A stretch of 64,000 nucleotides of DNA from Phialophora verrucosa (taxonomy: Eukaryota > Ascomycota > Eurotiomycetes > Chaetothyriales > Herpotrichiellaceae). This document shows positions 20,215 to 32,323 of the stretch, piece by piece. The notes under the pieces were generated by a model. That model saw only the letters and a list, made by a program, of their open reading frames with translations, made no database searches and had not been told where the DNA came from. Each line of letters begins with the position of its first letter. Positions within the stretch are counted from its first letter, which is position 1. The translations under genes were made by a program, and so were the position numbers. The stretch lies in NCBI GenBank assembly GCA_002099365.1, contig MSED01000004.1, positions 310,001-374,000 on the forward strand, in the 5' to 3' direction.

Positions 20215-23085
20215 CTAGTGATGTGGCTGTTTTGATGGTCTGCCTTTGACTGAATATTCAGCCTCGATCGTATCGTCCTGGCTTCGCGATCGCTTGCGTT
20301 TGGACGATCCCCGGGAGTGAGTTGACTTGCGCGATGACTGCCTCGACGAAGAGTTTTTGGGTTGTTGTGGTGGGAGCTTCGTGAACCTCGCAAGTATGTC
20401 TGCGGCGTCCACATTATCTTCTTCATCTTCCGAGTCGTCGACAGTCATTCTTCTCGGCCCACTACCAATGGCGCCGTTGGACCGCGGCAGAGGATTGACA
20501 CCCAGTTGTTTCTTGTGGTCGCTTTTAGGGAAGACCTCCCGAGTAGTGATCTTCTCAACTCGACCATCGACCCCCTCAAGTCTGGTTTCAAAGGCCTTGA
20601 GGTTCTTGGCAGTGGACTCGCGGTATGCCGACTGGCTTGTCTCATTCTGGCGAACAGATATCTCGAGCTCGCGTAGGCTTGCCTGCACCTCCTCCATTTG
20701 ACTCTGAATCTTGTCGCGTCCATCTTCAAAGTTCTTCGCAAGGGTGTCATAGCTTGACTGGAATTTTGTAGCAAGGGTGTCATGGCTTGACTGGAATGTC
20801 GCGGCAAGGGTGTCATGGCTTGACTGGAATTTTGCGGCAACGTTCTCGACCCATCCTTTGAGATCCTGATATCTCTTCTCTAACTCAAGTGTGGTGCCTT
20901 CCCATTTGTCCGGCGCGTCCACTTTCTGGCTTAGCCCATGCACTTCCGCTTCGAGCTTTTGAACAAGGCCATCAAGCTTCTGCACCTGCTTCTCATACTT
21001 TGGCAGAGCTTTGCCTATAACGCCTGTCATTCGACGAGCAAGTTCATCCGTAGTCAGATTGTTGAATCGCTGATTAAGATTGACAGACAAATGGGTTTGT
21101 TTCTCCAGGTCCTTCTGCAGGATTGCTACCTGAGCTCCAAGTTCTCGGACGGTCGAGGTTAGACTGGCGGCATATTGGACCTGCTGACGTTCGTCATGGG
21201 ACAGTCCTTGCGCCGGCCGTTGAGCGAGGGCTGTTTTTAGGACTGCCTGCTCGACCCGCAGTTTTTCCACTGCTCCAACAAGAGTCCTATCTCGCTCTGT
21301 TTCAGATCGCTTCCAAATTTCGGTGTAATTAGTGAACTCCGACTCGAGCTTTTTAACATCATCGGCTTGCACAGCCGCCTGGTCGGCAAATTTGGCTGTT
21401 AGTGACTTGACCTCTTTATCAAGGATTTCTTCCCACTTAGTGGTCTTGTTGGCAATATCAGTGATTTGGCCGTGGAGAGCTTGTAACTCTTTGTCCATTT
21501 CTGGTCTGTTGGCACTTTGGCGTGTTCTGGCGTCGTTGGCTTGCTGGCGTAGGCTGTTCAGCTCTTCACTCAGCTTGTCTTCGAAACTCTTCCGTCCCGT
21601 AATATGCTCGGCGATTTGTGAGCGAAGGGAGGCCAACTCTTCTTCGACGCTGTTGGATTGTGGGATTCCCTTGAAATGCGCCAACTGCGTCTCCAGAGGC
21701 TTGACCATCTCAGCGAATTCTTCCATGGACGTGTCTAGCGCAGCCACCTTCTCGGACTGATCTTGATCTGCCCGTTTTAGAGTATCGACCTCGGTTTGTA
21801 GACCTTCGAATTTCCGACGCCCAGTTGTCGCAAAATCTTCGAGCTTTTCGACGCGTACCGTGAGCTTGGAATGGTTTTCACCTTCGCCGGAGATTTGGGA
21901 ACCAAGAGTGTCCATGTCTCTCTTGATGGTTGAAATGTCGTCCCTGAGTTCGTCATACATATTCTCGACCTTCACATGCATGGTTTTGCGAAAGCGCTCA
22001 ATATCATCAGCCACTTGTTGGCGCGATTTGAATGCCTCCTTTATCTCCTGGACTTGCTCTTCCAAGTCTTTCTCCATTGCACGCCGATTTTGCGAGTCAA
22101 CGACATGTGCTTCGATTGGGGGCAATTTTTGCTCTAACGCCTCCACGCGCCGTTGTAATGTCCCGAGGACTGACTTCAGTGCGTCAATTTCAGTCTTGCT
22201 GTTCGCACGTTGTTCGGAGCGCAGCTCTTCCAAACGCTGTCTAGAGCTTTCGTCGGCTTTGGGAATATCGCTTCTAAGCTCATTCACATCTCGCTTTAGA
22301 CCGTGAAACTCGTCGTGAATGGAGTTAAGCGTCTTGTTTTCGCATTCTTGTTGCGCGCGGAACTCTTCAAGTTTCTCGAGCCGGATTTTGGCTTCGTTAG
22401 AAACATGTGGAGGCTGCGCGGCTGCCTTGGCTTGCTGCGAGAGGACATTTCGCAACTGCTGTTGCATTGTATCCATTTGCCCTGCAAGGAGCTTGTATTG
22501 AGCATCCTTTTCTTTGACCAAGACATCCCTTTCTTCCACTATTTCCTTCACCGTTTGGAGGAGCACCTTTATCCACTTCCTTCCGGAGGATTCTTCTGCC
22601 GCTCTCGCATTGGCCTCGTCTTGCTTGGCCGTATTGTAAACAACTTCTGTCTTTGACAATCGCTCGCGAGCCTGATCAACCACAACTGGAAATCTGTCTC
22701 TCGTCTTTTTGACCTTGTCGTATTCGAGCCGAGCAGCATTGCGTTCATTCCTCACAAAGGCCAGCTTCCGACCGAGAAAGTCAACAGATTGGGATTCATG
22801 TATGTGGCGTGAGAATAAGTCCAGGAGTTGCCCTTCGGGCTGGTCACTTAGGACCGAAAGAGGGTTGTCGAACCTCGCGTGAGGGCTCTGCGGAGTGGTG
22901 GTGGAGGGCGTTTCATTTCCCTTGCGCAAAGATTCTCGGTCCTCGAAAAGAGGGCCTTTACCAGCATCTGCGATCTGATCCACGGCATGGGCAGAAGTTG
23001 TTCTGTTCCTTATCCGAGGATCTCTCGCTGGAGAGCGCAGGTCGCTGGCCGCAGCTGGGTGATTCTGCGAAGTTGAACCTTGCAT
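20215..23085 (-). CDS. long coiled-coil protein of unknown function
   Basis: Single exon, 956 aa from the ATG at 23085 (MQGSTSQNHPAA); two open codons upstream begin with GTG and were not used. Residues ~1-90 are disordered and Ser/Pro-rich. Residues ~95-840 are almost continuous heptad-type coiled coil rich in Lys, Glu, Gln and Leu. The tail (~860-956) carries an acidic patch (DDSEDEEDNVD) and then a basic Ser/Arg stretch (SSRQSSRKSTHSRGSSKRKR) that looks like a nuclear signal. Near residues 750-785 an 11-residue motif of the type FQSSHDTLAxx occurs three times. I recognise no family; structural roles at the spindle pole, nuclear envelope or chromosome are possible. It diverges from RVB2 across a 501-bp shared promoter. 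Confidence 0.8.
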   Translation of the reverse strand: MQGSTSQNHPAAASDLRSPARDPRIRNRTTSAHAVDQIADAGKGPLFEDRESLRKGNETPSTTTPQSPHARFDNPLSVLSDQPEGQLLDLFSRHIHESQSVDFLGRKLAFVRNERNAARLEYDKVKKTRDRFPVVVDQARERLSKTEVVYNTAKQDEANARAAEESSGRKWIKVLLQTVKEIVEERDVLVKEKDAQYKLLAGQMDTMQQQLRNVLSQQAKAAAQPPHVSNEAKIRLEKLEEFRAQQECENKTLNSIHDEFHGLKRDVNELRSDIPKADESSRQRLEELRSEQRANSKTEIDALKSVLGTLQRRVEALEQKLPPIEAHVVDSQNRRAMEKDLEEQVQEIKEAFKSRQQVADDIERFRKTMHVKVENMYDELRDDISTIKRDMDTLGSQISGEGENHSKLTVRVEKLEDFATTGRRKFEGLQTEVDTLKRADQDQSEKVAALDTSMEEFAEMVKPLETQLAHFKGIPQSNSVEEELASLRSQIAEHITGRKSFEDKLSEELNSLRQQANDARTRQSANRPEMDKELQALHGQITDIANKTTKWEEILDKEVKSLTAKFADQAAVQADDVKKLESEFTNYTEIWKRSETERDRTLVGAVEKLRVEQAVLKTALAQRPAQGLSHDERQQVQYAASLTSTVRELGAQVAILQKDLEKQTHLSVNLNQRFNNLTTDELARRMTGVIGKALPKYEKQVQKLDGLVQKLEAEVHGLSQKVDAPDKWEGTTLELEKRYQDLKGWVENVAAKFQSSHDTLAATFQSSHDTLATKFQSSYDTLAKNFEDGRDKIQSQMEEVQASLRELEISVRQNETSQSAYRESTAKNLKAFETRLEGVDGRVEKITTREVFPKSDHKKQLGVNPLPRSNGAIGSGPRRMTVDDSEDEEDNVDAADILARFTKLPPQQPKNSSSRQSSRKSTHSRGSSKRKRSRSQDDTIEAEYSVKGRPSKQPHH
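20738..20836 (-). repeat. 3 x 33-bp tandem repeat inside the coiled-coil gene
   Basis: Three adjacent 33-bp units starting GCAAGGGTGTCAT (plus strand) at 20738, 20771 and 20804 differ at only a few bases. Each unit encodes 11 residues, so the repeat keeps frame and adds whole turns to the coiled coil. Confidence 0.9.
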
Positions 23086-23586
23086 ACTCACTCCAGCATA
23101 ACTCTCAAGCTACCGTGGGCGCCACCACATATCCTCTATCTGGAGTCTCCAAGATGAGTGAGAAGTTGAGGATTGACGGCGTAGTGCGAAGGCAGTGAGC
23201 ATCGACTTGAGAAGCCGGCAAGAGCGAAGTGAAGAAAGCAATCAACTGGGCGGAAGCCAGGGCGAAGCGGCTTTGGATTTCTGACTACGGTACTGAGAAG
23301 GGATCGGGTAGTGGAAAGTGTGCAAAGATGGTGTTGTAAACTGACCAGGCATTGAAATGTAGCCTCATTGTAGACACACTGCGTTTCCCCTCATACTTTG
23401 TTCGCAATTCTGCCTGACGTCTTCACGCGCGTTCCACATCCGGAACGTTTAGCGAGTCGCGAAATTTCGCGAGTAGATTGGAATTCCCGCGCCAACGTTC
23501 ATTGTCAATGCCAATGTCTAAGCTCCCTGGGAACCTCTTCTTCGAAGCAGGCTCTACTTCCCTTAATCTATCTGTAATTACACAAG
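23086..23586. promoter_or_regulatory. bidirectional promoter, coiled-coil gene / RVB2
   Basis: This 501-bp region separates two divergent ATGs. It contains a perfect 16-bp palindrome (listed separately), ACGCGCG near 23,425 and TTCCCGCGCC near 23,483. The cluster resembles E2F/MBF-type cell-cycle elements. The regulatory role is inferred from sequence likeness only. Confidence 0.5.
23457..23472. promoter_or_regulatory. 16-bp perfect palindrome TCGCGAAATTTCGCGA
   Basis: The sequence equals its own reverse complement and contains the E2F/DP-like core TTTCGCG in both orientations. It lies 115 bp upstream of the RVB2 ATG. Confidence 0.6.
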
Positions 23587-25109
<1,523 letters not shown>

Positions 25110-26597
25110 GGAATCCCTGGGCCTCGACTGCTGTTCTTCACTAGCTCTCCTCCCCACAACCGAGAGGGGCTGCTCCACAATCCCACCCAGCATCTTAACG
25201 CGGGGACATTAACAGAGTGGCTCTCTGCGACCAGGACAGCATGGAGACCCGAAGTCTTGCGGATGGTCAAGCAGACCGGAGATCCCTCAGGATCATAACC
25301 AACTTGTTCAACGGAGGACCTAAGCCGTGGATACCGCCAGCATGCAGAATTGCATGGTGAGAAGCGCATTTGCCCGGCTGTTTCAGTAAGTGTACAACAG
25401 ACAAAGGTCACTCTGGGTATTCCATTTGGACTGATGTGTAACGTCAGAAATGAATCAAGGCCTGCATCCCAGAAGACTACGACCCTTCATTGCGCCTTTT
25501 GCGACTGATTGTGATTTCAACTTTCTTTGCTGTCCACAATCGAGATGTTCATTCCCCGCTCATGAGGAGCTTTTGGCTCGGTTAAGACACGTGGTGCACC
25601 GGGTTTATCTCTCTACCCAGCAGCAGCATGCGGATGGCCCAAGCCTAGTTGTACAGTACACAGTGCCCAGTATCCGTAATCTCTCCCCATTTTAGGTGGG
25701 GTACCCCGGATCAAGCTTACGAGGCACCGGGGGACACAGCAGAAGAGCTGTGCTGAGTAGACCCCACCTATGTGGGACATTGACCCGGGTTTATTCTGCA
25801 GACCGGAAATCCTTAAACAGTCCAGTCCAAGCATCATTGCGGTCATATATTTATTCCCACGAGAAATGGCGCAGGCTCCAAGCGGGACGGAATTGCAGAC
25901 TCCGAACATAATTGCAATGGTGGAGGCCCTTGGCAAGACCAGCTCCCGCAGAAGGATCGTGGCCAAGCATCTCGACAGGCCGCCGATTAGGCGAGGCCGC
26001 CACATGTCAGAGGCCTAGAAGCCTGAGCTCGCGCTCAAGAATCGAGACAGCAGCATTCCGTCTGCCGTACAATGTCATCTCAGATGCTATCGACTGTGCC
26101 AGACCAGATGGACCGTGGGTGGCAGCGAGGGAATTCAGATAACCTGTGGCTGTGATCCAACTCAACAGCTCCTCTTCCCGTACGAGTGTACTCGTATGGC
26201 CTGCATCAACGTGGCAGGGGGCCGGGGACCGGACGCTGACTCCTCGAGGATTGACCAGCCACGGCTGGGCACTAAGGCCACGGAAAATACCCAGAACAAC
26301 CTGGTCCAAAAGGGCCTCGAAGCTTGGTGCAGCATGCCTCCAATCCCCTAATGTGCCGCAGTGGAGGGTTTAGCCCGTGTCAGAAAGGTGCGACCGGGGC
26401 CCCAGATTGCGCTCAACCGCCATTCACCAGGTGGAGAAGGCCACTTTCGCTAACACACGCGGATTGACTGGAAGAATTTTGGAAGACTTTATCTACATGG
26501 TCAACTGCACTTTTCCACTTATCTCCTCTTCTGCTCTCCCGACCGCGGCCGCTACTCTGACCCTGCGACTCACCACCGGGCCTTGTACGAGTACACC
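25110..26597. promoter_or_regulatory. intergenic region upstream of the MFS exporter
   Basis: This 1.49 kb stretch lies between RVB2 and the MFS gene, both on the plus strand. I find no gene. It holds a GGGGTACCCC palindrome inside a longer inverted repeat, listed separately, and CT-rich DNA just upstream of 26,598. Confidence 0.4.
25693..25770. repeat. inverted repeat with GGGGTACCCC palindrome
   Basis: TAGGTGGGG at 25693-25701 is mirrored exactly by CCCCACCTA at 25762-25770. A perfect 10-bp palindrome, GGGGTACCCC, overlaps the left arm at 25698-25707. G-rich half sites of this kind are typical targets of C2H2 zinc fingers, and such a factor is encoded downstream. The link is inference. Confidence 0.6.
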
Positions 26598-28814
26598 ATG
26601 GCTGGCTCATATGAAGAGAAAAGAGTTGGCGCTGAGGTCGAAGTCACCGAGCATGCCCGATCCGAGGCCCGGCATGTCCCCGTCCATGAAATTCCACTCG
26701 ATCTCGACGACCCACACAAAGCTGCACTGGAGGACAATCCGGAGCAAGCCGAGACCTTGTCCTTGACAACATTTCTTGCGATAGCCGTGAGTGACGAATC
26801 CAGCGCCTTCAGACCGTCCAAGAGCTAACTCATCGGCGAAGTCTCTTTCGTTCTCCTACGTCTGTCCCATCTCGTGTGGGTTTGTCCTCGTCACTAGCAT
26901 TCTTGTCCCGATCGGCACGGATCTTGGAGACACTGAGCACATTTCTTGGATCGTCGGCGGATGGAGTATCGCATCGTCGGTCAGCTTTTCTCTTGCTGGA
27001 GCCATTAGTGATGTATTTGGCCGGCGATGGACCATCGTTAGTGGTGAAATAATAGCTATCATCGGCTCAGTAAGTCAGAGAAAGCGCCAGCATCAGGGAC
27101 TCACTGACAGATGTCTCAAGATCATAGCGTGTACCTCGCAATCGACACTTATGCTCTCAGCAGCCTCGACTGTTATTGGATTTGGCTGTGGCATTATCTT
27201 TGTGAGCTATGCCGGCATTCAGGAGCTCGTCCCCAACAAGTGGAGAGGCCTGCTCGGTCTTACCGAGTGTGCAATGACATTGCCCTGGGCGCTCGCAGGT
27301 ACCTTAATGTGAGTTTCGCTCAACCCTAGCCATTTTCGCGGCCTGGGGTTCATCCTGTACAAGTTCTAATATTGACATCAATGCAGTGCTACCTGTTTGA
27401 ATGCCAACACGGGTGCCAAATGGCGCTGGTGCTACTATATCGTGAGTCTCGATTTTCTATTGCCATGCTTCCCCGCAACGTCTCCTGACAAGCGCAGGGT
27501 ATCATATATGGTGTCCTGAGTATGATCGGCACTATACTCTTCTACTATCCCCCACCGAGGCCACAATACGACTTCCAGAAGTCCCGCTGGCAGCAAATCA
27601 AGGAGGTTGATTATATCGGGTTCATGCTTTACACTGGCGGTTTGACCATATTCCTGATCGGACTGACATGGGCTGGAACCCCCGGACATGCTTGGAAGTC
27701 GGCTTCCGTAATTGCACCTATTATCGTGGGCATCTTGACTCTGGTGGCTTGCTTCATCTACGACTTCACCGTACCGCAACAGCCGTTCTTCCCATACAGC
27801 TTGTTCCGCCAGGTTCGAGAATTCACGGTGCTGCTCGTGGTTGTCTTTGTGGCCGGTGAGTTGTTCCTTTCAAAGCCTCGGATCTCCATGGATACTAACC
27901 TCATTGGCAGGCATGGTTTTCTACTCCTTCGCAGGCCTGCTTCCACAGGGCTCGCTCTACATGTACACGTCCGACCCGATCCAGATTGGTATCATTGCTC
28001 TGCCAAACGGTGTCGCCCAGGTCTTGTGCGGTGGTATTGCAACTCTGTTCATGGGCAAAGTCGGCCATCTGAAGCTCCAGGTCATTGTGTGCTTGGTGTT
28101 CCAGACCGTTTTCACGGCAGCCTATGCTGGATTCATCCCCATGAATCGGGCAGCATGGTCGGCATTCCAATTCTTCAGCATGGGGCCTTTCGCCTTGATA
28201 ACTCTGCTGTGCTATGTTATCGCGGGATTGAACGTGCCACTTAGGCATTTGGGTATCGCCTCCGGGTTAATTGGAACGTTCCGCAGTGGAGGCGGCAGCG
28301 TTGGCAATGCCAGTAAGTGGCCCTTTTTTCCTCGAAATACTGTTTTCCATGCTGACACCAGGAAGTCTTCAACACGATCCTCAATGGCGTCGTCAAAGGA
28401 CAAATCCCCAAGAGGCTCGCCGAGGTTGCAGCCACCTACAACCTGTCAGCCGATCAATTGGCAGCTCTAATTCCGGCCACAGCTGAGAATGCCGTGGGAA
28501 TACCAGGGGTCTTTGCTTCGGTTCCGGGCATAACTCCCGCCATTGAACAAGCCGCCGCCCATGCCTATAAGGAGGCATACGCCCATGCCTTTAAGATGGT
28601 CTTCTACAGCTCAATCCCGTTCGGAGTGATCGCCATCGCCTGTGCGTGCCTCATCAAGGATTCTTCTCAGTACCTCACAAACCACACCGCGGTCCACATG
28701 GTGCGAGAGGGTGCGATGGGAAAGAGCCCTGGCCGGGTGAAGGAGCATTCGAATACAGCGCCAGTTTCACAGGGATCCGAGGTTAAAAACTCCGAGAGCG
28801 ATACATCATCGTGA
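26598..28814 (+). CDS. MFS exporter of the TRI12 (trichothecene efflux pump) type
   Basis: Seven exons: 26598-26786, 26842-27069, 27121-27308, 27387-27441, 27498-27855, 27911-28312 and 28366-28814, giving 622 aa. All junctions keep frame. Intron 2 (51 bp) has no stop, so it is easily read as coding. After an acidic ~55-residue cytoplasmic N-terminus come about 14 membrane segments. Diagnostic text includes SYVCPISCGFVLVTSIL, SWIVGGWSIASSVSF, SDVFGRRWTIVSGE (MFS motif A) and SYAGIQELVPNKWR. The Pfam TRI12 family contains toxin efflux pumps and siderophore transporters, so the substrate is open; drug or metabolite export at the plasma membrane is the best guess. The transcription-factor gene starts 634 bp downstream in the same orientation. 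Confidence 0.9.
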
Positions 28815-29448
28815 GCACGATCCATCAAAATTATAACGGCGAAGGAGAGACAGCTCGAGAAAACATTGGTGGAAGACGCCCTGAGGTATCTCCTTCACAT
28901 GGTTGATGCGCGTGGAAGTGCGGTCGGTCGACCCAGTCTCTTGCGCTTGCTGCCTGAGGCATCCATTTGGACCAGTTCTACTGTACTTCATCCTTCTGGC
29001 TGGTGATAGAATGAGGCGAATATTCAAGCCCTCGAGCGCTGTTGATCACTGTTCATCGTGGAAGCCTTGGCTACCGCTAAATCTCGCTTGATGCAAGTCA
29101 TGTAAGAATTGTGGCACTTTGTACTCCGCACCGACGAGTATCTAGATAGAGAGGCCCACAATGGGCCATTAAGTGGTATTACTCCCACTTGATTCTACTC
29201 CGGACTGAGCCGACTTTTCGTAGTAGTGGAGTTTCTCCGCATTCCCTCCCTCCCCCCAGCTACCAGGACGGGGCCACGACGGGGCACAACGGTGTCTGCT
29301 TAGCCGTGCAAATAATTAGCTGCCACAATGCCTTTGTGGCAAGCCCTAGTCTCATCGACTTGGGATCGTGATTTATCCCACTACAGTTGAGGAGCGACGC
29401 GGACTGCCCTTCCTAATGGCATATGGGAGCGCTTAGAATCCCTCCAAG
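28815..29448. promoter_or_regulatory. intergenic region upstream of the C2H2 regulator
   Basis: This 634-bp stretch lies between the MFS stop and the regulator ATG. It includes a C-rich run near 29,245-29,260 and two ACGGGGC copies near 29,268-29,285. These G/C-rich sites are of the kind bound by C2H2 fingers and could serve autoregulation. That is inference. Confidence 0.4.
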
Positions 29449-31992
29449 ATGCCCTCGAAGGGTTTGCGCAACAAGAAATGTCCGTATTGTGAAAGGAAGT
29501 TCGTCAAGGCTGAGCACCTCAACCGCCATCAGCGGGCTCATACCGGGGAAAAACCTTTCAAATGCGCTCACTGTGGTCGCGAATACGGACGAAGCGACGT
29601 GTTAATGCGACATGTCCGGAACCACCATTCTAACAACGGACGACAAAGCGCTTTGGGAGGGGTTACGGTTCCTGACCTGCGCGAAGGAGCAGCGACGTGG
29701 ACGAAACCTGTAGATGCACAATCGGCCAACACCGTGCCGTCGGTCAGCTTGATGCAGCCACCGCTCTCGGGCGGAGACGCTCAACACCAGGACGTGGCAG
29801 CTGCTCGGGCTCGATCCAACGGCCTGGGATTGCAGTCAGTCACATATCCGCCTGAATCCGGAGTCCCGGTCGAGCGTAGAGTCACAGATCCGTTCGGAAC
29901 AGTCCAGAGCTGGTTGGAGCCTCCCGAATTCTCTTTGGGGTTGAATATCTGGGACGACCTGCCCCCTTTTGAATTCGGGAGCTTTACTGGTGGCTCGACT
30001 CTTGGACTTTCACCTTCCTACTCTCGACAACTCGTCCATTCGCCGCCCACAGGCGATATATCCGACGAAAGGTATGCGAAGATTGCGAGCCTGTGGCCGA
30101 TGAAGAAACAGACGCCCCGACGCTTGATCCAGACTCTCTGGCGCGATGTGGCTTCTTACCCAGAAGACAACATATTCTCGCAGCCGATGGAAGCAGCGGA
30201 CGAAGAGCACTTTCAGTCACGAACGCCGTCACGAAGAGGAGAATCAAGATGGGGTTTGGACGAAGCTAGGAGGGCGAAGCTGATGGAAGACTGTGCGCCT
30301 CTTCATTCGCAGCAAGATCCAGGGCGGAAGTCGAACGGCGAACCCCAGCTCAGCACTAATAGTAGTGCGGGAGAGACTACGAGTGTCGACAGCTACGGAT
30401 CTGCCAAATTCCCGTCGACGCAGATCTTGGATATCAGCTTGGACATTTATTTCCGGAGATTTCATCACTTGATGCCATTCATCCACGAGCCAACCTTCTC
30501 GGCAAAGCAGACGTTGAGCAGTCTCCTCTTCCCTATGTGCCTGATGGGACTGACACTCCTGGACTCTGTTAGAGCGAAAAGATTCGTGAGCTCTCACTTG
30601 GTAGATGCCATCGAACGGTGCAGGCGAGACCTGGTCTTGAGCTCGCGACACGGGGGTCAACTTGGGGAATTGTTGAATGCACTGGCGGCGACGTCCCTGC
30701 TACTTACGGTCGCGGCCATTAGTCCCAAGCAGGCCCTGGCAGAGCACTCTCGCCTTCTCTACACCGAGGCCATGAATGTCGCTCAACGACACGGGCTTTT
30801 CTTCCCTCAAGAGGGTCAAGAGCTCTCGTCGACGCTCTTCCGCGATCTGGAGAGTGACACTGCCAAGTGGAAAGCGTGGACCAAGATCGAGTCTGTCAAG
30901 CGACTGATCGTATGCCTCATTATGTCGGACTCGTTCTTCTCTGCCTTGGACGACCACAACCCCATTATCCAGACCAGGGCTTTACACTTCTACTTTCCCT
31001 GCAAGAATGAGCTATTCCAGGCCCCGACAGCAAAGCGGTGGGTTCAATTAGTCAATGCCGGTGCTGCGACAGTAATGCCCTGGATGACGCCTCAATTGGA
31101 AACTGCAATTCTTCCTCCACCCCCGGATGCCAACACCCTGGGATTCTTCGGCCTGTTTTCCACAATTTGGGTACGAATCGCCGAAGCAAGGCATCGGCAT
31201 GCTCTCGTCACGCCAAATGCTTCGGGTCTACTAATCCCAGCCGACGTCTTCACCCACGACGAGCACGCTGCCTCCATCGTCCCGCTTCTGGTGAAGATAT
31301 GGAGGACATATGGGCCGACAATGGGCGCTATCAACCCGAATTGCGAGGCCTTCTGGCACCACTTGAACATCTCCATGACCGCCGATCTCGGCATCTTTGA
31401 ACTCGCGTCTGGGAGGGAAGGGGCAGAAAGCGCGAAAAGCGCGCTGGACACTATCGCAACGTGGTCCCAGACCAGCGCCGCACGGCGAGCATGTGTCCAT
31501 GCTGCACAGACCTTCCTGATCATGTCTAAACGCCGGCCTATCGACGGTACCTCCTATGAGGCGGAAATCGCGCTGGTGCATGCAGCGCTCGTGCTCGGCC
31601 TGTACGTCTTCGTGATGCCCCAAGAGGAGACCGAGACACAACAATCTGGTCTTCCGGAAACGCACACCGAACCATTTGAGCTTCTGGACAACGTAGACTG
31701 GAACCTCGTCGGAGAGGAGGGTTACAGCAGCTATGCTACCAACAGACCAGAGACCGATATGCTCTTGAGCTCGACTGTCTGCCCGGCGAGAACCTTCATT
31801 CGCACGGGAGGATCAATCTCGTTCTCCGGGGTCGTGCAACGAGGCGGGTACGCTTCTGCACGACGGATACTGCTTGATTATGTGTATCTCTTGGAGGAAA
31901 ACGGGACGCGGTATAACGTTATGGAATTCTGCCACATCTTGCGTATTTTGAGCGATGCCCTGATTGACCTCGACTCGGGAGGCTCAGAATGA
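29449..31992 (+). CDS. C2H2 zinc-finger transcription factor with fungal-specific regulatory domain
   Basis: Single exon, 847 aa, start at 29449 (MPSKGLRNKKCPYC). Two adjacent C2H2 fingers lie at residues 11-60: C11, C14, H27, H31 and C39, C42, H55 and H59 or H60, joined by the classical linker HTGEKPFKC. A disordered linker of ~230 residues follows. From ~325 (LDIYFRRFHHLMPFIHEPTF) the protein matches the fungal_trans middle homology region, ending near residue 800. This C2H2 plus fungal_trans layout is a recognised class of filamentous-fungal regulators. It acts in the nucleus on G-rich sites. Its position directly after an MFS exporter suggests a local pathway or resistance regulator, which is inference. 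Confidence 0.92.
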   Translation: MPSKGLRNKKCPYCERKFVKAEHLNRHQRAHTGEKPFKCAHCGREYGRSDVLMRHVRNHHSNNGRQSALGGVTVPDLREGAATWTKPVDAQSANTVPSVSLMQPPLSGGDAQHQDVAAARARSNGLGLQSVTYPPESGVPVERRVTDPFGTVQSWLEPPEFSLGLNIWDDLPPFEFGSFTGGSTLGLSPSYSRQLVHSPPTGDISDERYAKIASLWPMKKQTPRRLIQTLWRDVASYPEDNIFSQPMEAADEEHFQSRTPSRRGESRWGLDEARRAKLMEDCAPLHSQQDPGRKSNGEPQLSTNSSAGETTSVDSYGSAKFPSTQILDISLDIYFRRFHHLMPFIHEPTFSAKQTLSSLLFPMCLMGLTLLDSVRAKRFVSSHLVDAIERCRRDLVLSSRHGGQLGELLNALAATSLLLTVAAISPKQALAEHSRLLYTEAMNVAQRHGLFFPQEGQELSSTLFRDLESDTAKWKAWTKIESVKRLIVCLIMSDSFFSALDDHNPIIQTRALHFYFPCKNELFQAPTAKRWVQLVNAGAATVMPWMTPQLETAILPPPPDANTLGFFGLFSTIWVRIAEARHRHALVTPNASGLLIPADVFTHDEHAASIVPLLVKIWRTYGPTMGAINPNCEAFWHHLNISMTADLGIFELASGREGAESAKSALDTIATWSQTSAARRACVHAAQTFLIMSKRRPIDGTSYEAEIALVHAALVLGLYVFVMPQEETETQQSGLPETHTEPFELLDNVDWNLVGEEGYSSYATNRPETDMLLSSTVCPARTFIRTGGSISFSGVVQRGGYASARRILLDYVYLLEENGTRYNVMEFCHILRILSDALIDLDSGGSE

Positions 31993-32323
31993 AGATGCCG
32001 GGTCAAATGTCACGCCGATTGCCCCTTTATATCAACTTCTGAATGAATACGTTGAACCACACATGGCTCGCCTTCAGATTGTAAGATAAACAGTAGCGCC
32101 GAACTGTGGCGGACGTACATATATTTGAAGAGTAGTCGGTAATTAAACAACATGCTTCGAACGAACTGGGGCTTCAAATGACGTGATTGCTTCCACCACC
32201 GAGAAGCGTTCTCCCACTGCATTGCAGGGACAGAACGGAAGATGACCTCGTCTCACCACAAGGCGGCACAATGAACGAGTCGGCTGTCGTGTGACAGTGA
32301 CACCTACGCTTCCCTCCCTCACC
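31993..32323. other. short intergenic region
   Basis: This 331-bp stretch separates the regulator stop from the DUF202-like ATG. It contains no frame or repeat that I can support. Plus-strand CT-rich DNA precedes the ATG. Confidence 0.4.
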
